Made by a program: the position numbers and the translations under genes
Shown: in pieces, positions 7,423-12,800 of the stretch
Layout of the letters: every line of letters starts with the position of its first letter
How positions within the stretch are numbered: the first letter of the stretch is position 1
Notes under the pieces: generated by a model
The model's input: only the letters and a program-made list of their open reading frames with translations
Databases searched by the model: none
What the model was told of the DNA's origin: nothing
Assembly (NCBI GenBank): GCA_945483525.1
Contig: CALYRV010000040.1
Location: 1-15,246, forward strand
Reading direction: 5' to 3'
DNA: 15,246 nt
Source: an uncultured Verrucomicrobiota bacterium
Lineage (GTDB): Bacteria; Verrucomicrobiota; Kiritimatiellia; RFP12; UBA1067

Positions 7423-8010
7423 ATGTTTAACGGTTGGAATGTTTACAAGTGCGGCTCATGCGGTAGTCGGTTTTCGCAGCTGGCGCAAATTAGCGGGAAT
7501 ACGTTTGGGGCGAGATATCGAAGCGACACGTATGTGGATGCTCCGATGGGATTTCCGTTCGTCTGCGTTGGCAAGTGTACGAAATGCGGGAAATACTTCT
7601 CGATCGTCGGGGAGAGTCCTGAATGGACATCGGATCCAGTGGGTGATGAACTTAAATCCGTAGAGTCGTTCGTGGATTTGTCGGCGGCACTCGATCAGTT
7701 CAGGACGGACGGGGTGCTGTCGTCTTCTCTTGAGTTGGTGGTGCGTTTGAAAATGCTTCATGCTGGAAATGGCATTGACAGCTGTGAAGTGGTGCCGAGG
7801 GATAAGGTCGATGACAATTTGCGGGCATTGGCAAATCTTGATGGCGCTTCTAATTATGTCAAATCTGAATGCTTCCGGGAGTTGGGGGATTTCGCTAACG
7901 CCAAACTTTTGGCGGCGAAGGTTTCTTCGGATGATGGATGGTACGAAGCGGTTCCAATGCTTAAGGCTGCCATCGCCGAGGGGCGTCGTGAACCTTATTG
8001 GCTGCAGTAA
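7423..8010 (+). CDS. Uncharacterised zinc-ribbon protein with helical C-terminal half
   Basis: A 195-residue soluble protein of unknown function. The N-terminal third carries two CxxC pairs, C10-G-S-C13 and C52-T-K-C55 (extra Cys48), spaced like a treble-clef or zinc-ribbon metal site. Between them is an N-T-F-G-A-R-Y-x-S-D...A-P-M segment that I recall as typical of conserved bacterial hypothetical zinc-ribbon proteins, though I cannot name the family. Residues about 80-190 are predicted helical. The R-E-L-G-D-F-A-N-A-K-L-L motif at about 152-163 resembles a TPR-type helix, suggesting protein-protein interaction. Start ATG 7423 has GGAGG 12 nt upstream, a slightly long spacing. The next gene starts 14 nt after its stop and is likely cotranscribed. 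This is the first gene of the accessory region beyond tRNA-Asn. Confidence 0.75.
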   Translation: MFNGWNVYKCGSCGSRFSQLAQISGNTFGARYRSDTYVDAPMGFPFVCVGKCTKCGKYFSIVGESPEWTSDPVGDELKSVESFVDLSAALDQFRTDGVLSSSLELVVRLKMLHAGNGIDSCEVVPRDKVDDNLRALANLDGASNYVKSECFRELGDFANAKLLAAKVSSDDGWYEAVPMLKAAIAEGRREPYWLQ

Positions 8011-8013
8011 ATG

Positions 8014-8019
8014 AAGGAG
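8014..8019 (+). promoter_or_regulatory. Shine-Dalgarno deciding the 8025 start
   Basis: AAGGAG lies 5 nt before ATG 8025 and argues against the upstream in-frame TTG at 7998. Confidence 0.75.
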
Positions 8020-8024
8020 TGAAT

Positions 8025-8201
8025 ATGAATAATGACGATAAGGATAGTTTCAGCGAGAGACACCCGGTGTTGTGTACCTTGGCGTATATAGGTTTTTGTC
8101 CGTTGTGTGCGTTGCTGGCGCATATATGCGGATGTAATATTGGCGGTAGGACATATTACGATCCCGAGACTGGTGATTATGATACTTGGGGACCGAACTG
8201 A
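8025..8201 (+). CDS. Small Cys-rich hydrophobic peptide (58 aa)
   Basis: A 58-residue protein with five Cys (17, 25, 28, 35, 37) clustered in a hydrophobic stretch of about 22 residues (C-T-L-A-Y-I-G-F-C-P-L-C-A-L-L). It has an acidic or polar N-terminus and a C-terminus rich in Tyr, Asp and Gly (T-Y-Y-D-P-E-T-G-D-Y-D). The stretch could be one membrane segment or a metal-binding or disulfide-rich core. The start at 8025 is fixed by AAGGAG at 8014-8019, 5 nt upstream; an in-frame TTG at 7998 would overlap the previous gene and is unlikely. It follows the zinc-ribbon gene by 14 nt and probably shares its message. No family recognised. The good ribosome-binding site and tight spacing support it being real. 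Confidence 0.65.
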   Translation: MNNDDKDSFSERHPVLCTLAYIGFCPLCALLAHICGCNIGGRTYYDPETGDYDTWGPN

Positions 8202-8236
8202 TGATGGAGAAGAAGACAATGACGGGTAATTCGCTG

Positions 8237-8264
8237 TTGCAGGAAGTTGTTGTGATGGTATAAT
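8237..8264 (+). promoter_or_regulatory. Putative leaderless promoter for the 8271 gene
   Basis: TTGCAG (8237-8242), a 16-nt spacer, then TATAAT (8259-8264) preceded by TGG (extended -10). The -10 ends exactly 6 nt before ATG 8271, the same geometry as at 2688-2700, so the predicted transcript starts at the start codon. No Shine-Dalgarno is visible. Confidence 0.65.
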
Positions 8265-8270
8265 ATTAGC

Positions 8271-8918
8271 ATGAGCATATTTGAAAAGATCGCTGATTGG
8301 CTGGCGGAGGAACCGACGATGCCGCCGCGGGCTGGAAATGATGACCTAGCCCGCGGTGTTACCGTGGTTGCGGAGGCCATTGTTGCGGAGAAGGCCCGTG
8401 ATGAAGCGGAGAGCCAGAGTCGTAATGCGCAAGAGGAAGAATCGATTCGTCATAAGACGATAGTGTCAGATGATATCAGGTATAAGTCCGACCCGGGTTC
8501 CATTTCTGGGCCTAGTGATGCGTGGTGGAGCAGATCGATATGTCCGAAACGTGAGAAGCCGAATCTTAAGGCGACGGTGTTGAGCTTTCCAGCGCGACTC
8601 CTGATGTATGTGAAGCAGCGTTGTGACGGATGCGGCAAGATTGCGTATACGCGTGCAGGAGTGAGCCGTCAGATATATTCTCGCATTACGTCTTATGACG
8701 ACGAGACTGCGGACAAGAAGACCGTGATGAAGTTCTGTATCGGGCTCCAGCTCGATCGCGCCGATGCCGATCTGTTGATGAAGTCCGCGGGTTACGCCTT
8801 TTCTGACACTATTCCGCTTGATGCGGCTTTTATCTATGCGATTGATAACCACATTTGGAATATATACGATGTCAATGATCTGCTGGTCCGTAATTCGCTC
8901 TCTGGATTAGGCATATAA
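8271..8918 (+). CDS. Protein with a macrodomain-associated C-terminal helical module
   Basis: A 215-residue protein. Residues 1-95 are low in recognisable structure, with an Ala/Glu-rich likely helical stretch (about 30-60) and a polar linker. Residues about 100-215 resemble the helix-rich module that I recall as the C-terminal half of many Firmicutes macrodomain (ADP-ribose-binding) proteins: a V-S-R-Q-I-Y-S-R-I segment (cf. V-D-R-K-L-F-S-K-I), L-Q-L-D-R-A-D-A-D-L-L-M-K-S-A-G-Y-A-F-S, then N-I-Y-D-V-N-D-L-L and a terminal G-L-G. That module looks XRE/HTH-like. Here it lacks a macrodomain and carries an added C-D-G-C pair at 118-121. It may be DNA- or RNA-binding or a regulator. The gene appears leaderless. 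Function unknown; the similarity is from memory, not a search. Confidence 0.7.
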   Translation: MSIFEKIADWLAEEPTMPPRAGNDDLARGVTVVAEAIVAEKARDEAESQSRNAQEEESIRHKTIVSDDIRYKSDPGSISGPSDAWWSRSICPKREKPNLKATVLSFPARLLMYVKQRCDGCGKIAYTRAGVSRQIYSRITSYDDETADKKTVMKFCIGLQLDRADADLLMKSAGYAFSDTIPLDAAFIYAIDNHIWNIYDVNDLLVRNSLSGLGI

Positions 8919-8919
8919 T
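8914..8919 (+). promoter_or_regulatory. Possible -10 before the 8930 gene
   Basis: TATAAT at 8914-8919 overlaps the previous stop codon and lies 10 nt before ATG 8930, which would give a leader of about 4 nt. No TG extension and no convincing -35 (TAATTC at 17 nt), so this is weak. Confidence 0.3.
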
Positions 8920-8929
8920 TTGGTCTTGT

Positions 8930-9385
8930 ATGAAGAATATTGACGGATATCGTTGGCCGAAATTTGAATCGCTGTTCCCGGAGTCGTTTGACGACACTTC
9001 GTATGGTCAGGAGGATCTCATCGGGTCTTTTTCGGAAGACCACGAACCGGAAGCTCGTACACTGGAGGAATATATCAGTGTCCAGTCGATAGCCGTGTTC
9101 GAACAGGCGTTCCCGGGCATCGATTATAAGGACACCTACGCTTCGTTCGACAGTTACCTTGACGGATCGATATACATGTACAGGGGCGATATCCGGAGTA
9201 TTGACTATAAGGCATATTGGGAAGTGAAGATTAATCTTCATGCTCATCATGGTGTCAGTACTGAGACATCTCAGATTCTCGACTACCGCACCAACCAGCT
9301 TCTCGACGACTGGCCAGATCCCACTAAAACTCCACCCGCTCCCGACGACCAGTCCGACACCGCCCCCGACGACCTCCCGTTTTGA
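8930..9385 (+). CDS. Hypothetical acidic protein with Pro/Asp-rich tail
   Basis: A 151-residue acidic protein I do not recognise. It has no signal peptide, membrane segment or cysteine motif. The central part (about 45-115) looks like a small alpha/beta domain: an E-E-Y-I-S-V-Q-S-I-A-V-F helix, then aromatic-rich strands with Y-L-D-G-S-I-Y-M-Y-R-G-D and Y-W-E-V-K-I-N-L-H. The last 25 residues are disordered and rich in Pro and Asp (P-D-P-T-K-T-P-P-A-P-D-D). No Shine-Dalgarno precedes ATG 8930, the first Met in frame, 11 nt after the previous stop. It is probably cotranscribed with the 8271 gene or made from its own very short leader. The pairing with a regulator-like protein invites a toxin-antitoxin-like guess, but nothing in the sequence proves it. 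Confidence 0.65.
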   Translation: MKNIDGYRWPKFESLFPESFDDTSYGQEDLIGSFSEDHEPEARTLEEYISVQSIAVFEQAFPGIDYKDTYASFDSYLDGSIYMYRGDIRSIDYKAYWEVKINLHAHHGVSTETSQILDYRTNQLLDDWPDPTKTPPAPDDQSDTAPDDLPF

Positions 9386-9397
9386 TGGCCGAAGGAC

Positions 9398-9431
9398 CGG
9401 CGCAGCTGTATCAGTGGAGCTGTATGCGCCG
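9398..9431. repeat. Hairpin with internal direct repeat
   Basis: CGGCGCA (9398-9404) pairs with TGCGCCG (9425-9431). AGCTGTAT occurs twice, at 9404-9411 and 9418-9425. No T-tract follows, so a Rho-independent terminator is doubtful. Confidence 0.45.
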
Positions 9432-9474
9432 TCTCTTGTCCAAGTATCGGTTAGGTAGTTGCAAACAACAAATA

Positions 9475-9514
9475 ATGGTTATAAAAAACCATATTGACTA
9501 GGTCGGTTTTTTAT
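9475..9514. repeat. Inverted repeats around the methyltransferase promoter
   Basis: ATAAAAAACC (9481-9490) and GGTTTTTTAT (9505-9514) form a perfect 10-bp inverted repeat with a 14-nt centre that contains the -35. A competing 6-bp pair is ATGGTT (9475-9480) / AACCAT (9487-9492). Candidate operator; an AT-rich terminator of the upstream unit is a weaker alternative. Confidence 0.55.
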
Positions 9515-9522
9515 GGTATATT
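9494..9522 (+). promoter_or_regulatory. Putative leaderless promoter of the methyltransferase cassette
   Basis: TTGACT (9494-9499), a 17-nt spacer, TATATT (9517-9522) preceded by TGG (extended -10), then 7 nt to GTG 9530. The predicted transcript starts at or next to the GTG. No Shine-Dalgarno. Confidence 0.65.
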
Positions 9523-9529
9523 ATGTGCC

Positions 9530-11263
9530 GTGAAGACAGAGAATACATTAAAGATGGCTTATGAGTTGGCGTCGTTTCTACGAGGATTGATGCCAGGTAA
9601 TGAGATTGCTTATGTCTGTGCGGAGATAGCTTTTGTTCTCTTGCGGATGGATGTGAAGTATGTTTCTCGCGTAGAGGAATTCGTTGATTTTATTAACCAT
9701 ATTAATTGTTCTTATGAATTACGTTCGGACTTGATGCGTGATCTTGTCCCGCTGTGGGGACATATTTCCAGGATTCAGCAGAAGTACAGTCGTTCCGAAT
9801 GTGAAGAGGTTATCCGCGAATGCGCCAGGCACTCTGATCTTGATAATGTCAATGTGCCATCTTCGCTAATTCCGTTGATTGTCAAGTTATTGTCCTCAGC
9901 CCCCGGCGGTTTGATGGCTGATATTGCTTGTGGACGTGGACTCGTTCTGGAGCGCGCAATCAAAGAGGACACAGACCTTCATGGTGAGGGGGTTGATCTC
10001 AATCAGCGGAATGTAAATTTCACTGAGATGCTGGTGGCTGGATACAAGAGTCGCTGCGGAGCGTATTGCAAGTCGGCTTTTGATTTCATGGTTGATCACA
10101 TGTGGAAGTACGACAAGGTCTTCTGCTATCCGCCGATTGGAATGCGCATGGATCGCGCCTCGCGCTGGGAGGAGTTTCAGTCGATGCTGCCGGGCGCATT
10201 CCCGAAGGTGGGTGTCGGATGCCGGAGCGAGTTGATTTTTGCGCTTACGACGGTCGCCGCGATGAAAGAGGACGGCCGGGCGGTTGTCCTTCTGCCTGAA
10301 GGGGCGCTTTTCAATCAGATGAGCGGGGCGGTGGCGGCGCGCGAATACCTGCTCAACAGCGGCTATCTCGATTGTGTCATTTCGCTCCCGGAGCGGATGC
10401 TGGAGCGGACTCAGATCGGCATCTCGATTCTGGTGTTTTCACGTCAGGAGAATCGTTCGCATGTGACGATGATCGACGCGTCCGGACTTGCCGACAAAGG
10501 CCGCCGATTCAATACGCTCTCCGAAGCGAATGCGGAAAAAATCGTGAACGCCGTTTATGGTTTCCATAACGAGGAGAGCTGGACTCTTGCCCATTGCAAG
10601 GTGGTTTCATGTGCGGAGATCCGTGAGAGCGGATACAATTTCTCGGCGCGGCATTACTTTGAGAAGGCCGCCGTGCCGTCTTTCGAGAATTCGGTTCGCT
10701 TTGGCGATGTGATTGCAGACATCGACCGTGGAGCCAGCATCGCGTCGAAAGACATGGATGATTTGGTCGCTCCGGGCGAGGGAGTGTGCTACTACTTGTC
10801 GCCGAGTCATATTGACAGCGGCATCATCACGGAAGTGTTGCCGGAGATGCGCGAACTGCCGCGGAAGACACCGACGTTGGAAGCGGGTGACCTTATTCTC
10901 ATGCGCACCGGTGCAACGTCAAAGATTGCCATTTACGAGGATGCGTTCGACAAGCCCGTTATCCTCAGCTCGAATCTTTTCGTATGCCGTCTGAAGAAGG
11001 ATAAGATCAATCCTTGGTATCTTAAGGCATTTCTCGAAAGTGAGGCGGGGAAGTCGCTGATAGCTTCAATTGCTATCGGCGCAGTGATCAAGTCAATCTC
11101 GATCAGAAGCCTGGAGGATATGCAGATTCCGCTTCCGGCAATGGAGAAGCAGAACCGGATCGCATCTGCATTCAAGTCCAGATTTGACCGGCTGCGCGAA
11201 CTCAAAAAGGAAATCGAGACGGTAAGTCGCGATATGGCTGAAATCTTCGGCCGCGGGGAGTGA
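9530..11263 (+). CDS. N6-adenine methyltransferase-like protein with degenerate catalytic motif, fused to one HsdS-type TRD
   Basis: About 577 residues from GTG 9530. A helical N-terminal region (1-115) precedes a class I methyltransferase fold of the N6_Mtase/HsdM type: motif I A-D-I-A-C-G-R-G at 130-137, an acidic motif II-like G-E-G-V-D-L-N, and late fold elements R-S-E-L-I-F-A-L, G-R-A-V-V-L-L-P-E-G and I-S-I-L-V-F-S. Motif IV, normally N-P-P-F/Y, reads Y-P-P-I at 200-203, so the catalytic Asn and the aromatic are both replaced; activity is doubtful. Residues about 388-577 are one Type I S-like target recognition domain (F-G-D-V-I-A-D-I, G-D-L-I-L-M-R-T-G, N-P-W-Y-L-K-A-F-L, I-P-L-P-A-M-E-K-Q) ending in a coiled coil. 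An in-frame TTG at 9494 would add 12 residues, but it coincides with the -35 box. It is first of three methyltransferase genes; the stop precedes the next ATG by 10 nt. Confidence 0.85.
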   Translation: MKTENTLKMAYELASFLRGLMPGNEIAYVCAEIAFVLLRMDVKYVSRVEEFVDFINHINCSYELRSDLMRDLVPLWGHISRIQQKYSRSECEEVIRECARHSDLDNVNVPSSLIPLIVKLLSSAPGGLMADIACGRGLVLERAIKEDTDLHGEGVDLNQRNVNFTEMLVAGYKSRCGAYCKSAFDFMVDHMWKYDKVFCYPPIGMRMDRASRWEEFQSMLPGAFPKVGVGCRSELIFALTTVAAMKEDGRAVVLLPEGALFNQMSGAVAAREYLLNSGYLDCVISLPERMLERTQIGISILVFSRQENRSHVTMIDASGLADKGRRFNTLSEANAEKIVNAVYGFHNEESWTLAHCKVVSCAEIRESGYNFSARHYFEKAAVPSFENSVRFGDVIADIDRGASIASKDMDDLVAPGEGVCYYLSPSHIDSGIITEVLPEMRELPRKTPTLEAGDLILMRTGATSKIAIYEDAFDKPVILSSNLFVCRLKKDKINPWYLKAFLESEAGKSLIASIAIGAVIKSISIRSLEDMQIPLPAMEKQNRIASAFKSRFDRLRELKKEIETVSRDMAEIFGRGE

Positions 11264-11265
11264 GG
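11255..11265 (+). promoter_or_regulatory. Shine-Dalgarno deciding the 11274 start
   Basis: GGGGAG and GAGG (11255-11265) overlap the previous stop. GAGG lies 8 nt from ATG 11274, favouring that ATG over the in-frame TTG at 11268. Confidence 0.65.
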
Positions 11266-11273
11266 TTTTGACT

Positions 11274-12800
11274 ATGTGTGCGAAAAAGAAAAATCAACCC
11301 GAACTGACTCTTGAGCCGGAGATGAAGAGCGCTCAGGATCTCTACAACTTCATCTACAAGGCGTGTGATTACCTGCGTGGTCCGGTGGGACATGAAAGCT
11401 TCAAGGACTATCTGACGCCGCTTCTGTACTATAAGCGCCTGAGTGACACATGGGATGAAGAGTATGCCACGGCATTGGAGGAGTCGGGTAACGATGAGGA
11501 GTACGCACGTCTTCCCGAGCAACACCGCTTTGTCATTCCCGAGGGCTGCCATTGGGACGAGGTCCGCCAACGCGAGGAGAATCTAGGCTCGGCGATCGTT
11601 GAGGCGCTGCGCCTGATCGAGCAGTCGAACCCCGATACGCTCTATGGCGTTCTGAGCGCGTTCTCTACGGCCAATTTCACGGACAAGACGATCATCAGCG
11701 ACGAGCGTTTCCGCAATCTTATCGAACACCTTTCACAGCGCAAGCTTGGTAACAAGGACTATTCTGCGGACCTGATGGGCGACGCATACGAGATTCTGCT
11801 GAAGAAATTCGCCGACGATTCAAAGGCCAAGGCAGGTGAATTCTACACGCCGAGACCAGTCGTGAGGCTCTTGGTGCGCATCCTCGATCCCCAGCCGGGC
11901 GAACGCGTGTATGATCCGGCTTGCGGCAGTGGCGGTATGCTGATCGAGGCTGTCCACCACACGCAGAACTCAAAGCTCAGTTACGGACTCATCTTCGGTC
12001 AGGAACAGAATCCGATGAACGCGGCAATTGCCAAGATGAATCTGTTTCTGCACGGAGCTTCCGATTTCCGCATCATGCAGGGTGACACGCTCGGCGATCC
12101 GAAGATCCTTCAGGGCGGTGGACTCGCCACTTTCGACTGTGTGATCGCCAATCCGCCATTCTCGCTCGACAACTGGGGCGCGGCGAAATGGGCGAACGAT
12201 CCCTACGGACGCAACCTCTGGGGCACGCCACCCGCGTCTAACGGCGACTTCGCCTGGATTCAGCACATGGTGAAGTCCATGCGTCCGGGCCGCGGACGTA
12301 TGGCTGTTGTGCTGCCGCAAGGCGTCCTCTTCCGAGGCGCGTCCGAAGGGGCGATCCGCCAGCGTCTCATTGAGAGTGACTTCATTGAGGCGGTAATCAC
12401 GCTCGGGGATAAGATCTTCTACGGAACCGGGCTTTCGCCGTGTGTTCTGGTGCTGCGGTGGGTCAAGAAGGCGGATCGAGTCAATAAGATCCTTATGGTC
12501 GACGGCTCGAAGATCCTCACGCAGAAGCGGGCACAGAACATTCTCTCTGACGAGGATGTCGATCGGCTCTACAAGCTCTACAGTGACTATGCTGATGTGG
12601 AGGACTTTGCCAAGGTCGTGACGCGCGAGGAAATCGCCGAGAAGGGGTTTGACCTCTCGGTCAACAAGTACGTCCAGTACCACAAGGAGACAGTGAAGAG
12701 CTACGCCGAGGTAAAGGATGAGTTTGACACTGCGATGTGTGATGTCGCGAAGGCGACTGAAAAGTTCCGTTCCATGCTGAAGAAAGGAGGGATGGTCTGA
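11274..12800 (+). CDS. hsdM: Type I restriction-modification DNA methyltransferase subunit (HsdM-like)
   Basis: A 508-residue adenine-N6 methyltransferase subunit that would transfer a methyl group from S-adenosylmethionine to adenine in the site chosen by an S subunit. Layout: HsdM_N helical domain (about 20-155), then the N6_Mtase domain with G-E-F-Y-T-P-R-P-V-V at 188-197, motif I D-P-A-C-G-S-G-G at 214-221, catalytic motif IV N-P-P-F at 293-296, and G-R-M-A-V-V-L-P-Q-G-V-L-F at 341-353. A C-terminal helical or coiled-coil tail (about 475-505) could dock an S subunit. All key residues look intact and the length is typical. No TRD is fused, so specificity must come from a partner, perhaps the TRD of the upstream protein. 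The stop overlaps the next ATG by 1 nt (TGATG). Confidence 0.93.
   Translation: MCAKKKNQPELTLEPEMKSAQDLYNFIYKACDYLRGPVGHESFKDYLTPLLYYKRLSDTWDEEYATALEESGNDEEYARLPEQHRFVIPEGCHWDEVRQREENLGSAIVEALRLIEQSNPDTLYGVLSAFSTANFTDKTIISDERFRNLIEHLSQRKLGNKDYSADLMGDAYEILLKKFADDSKAKAGEFYTPRPVVRLLVRILDPQPGERVYDPACGSGGMLIEAVHHTQNSKLSYGLIFGQEQNPMNAAIAKMNLFLHGASDFRIMQGDTLGDPKILQGGGLATFDCVIANPPFSLDNWGAAKWANDPYGRNLWGTPPASNGDFAWIQHMVKSMRPGRGRMAVVLPQGVLFRGASEGAIRQRLIESDFIEAVITLGDKIFYGTGLSPCVLVLRWVKKADRVNKILMVDGSKILTQKRAQNILSDEDVDRLYKLYSDYADVEDFAKVVTREEIAEKGFDLSVNKYVQYHKETVKSYAEVKDEFDTAMCDVAKATEKFRSMLKKGGMV

Noticed and set aside
8201..8263. Short frame of 20 codons starting ATG-ATG
   Set aside because: Overlaps the stop of the 58-residue gene (TGATG) but runs into the 8259 promoter; no ribosome-binding site and too short to support.
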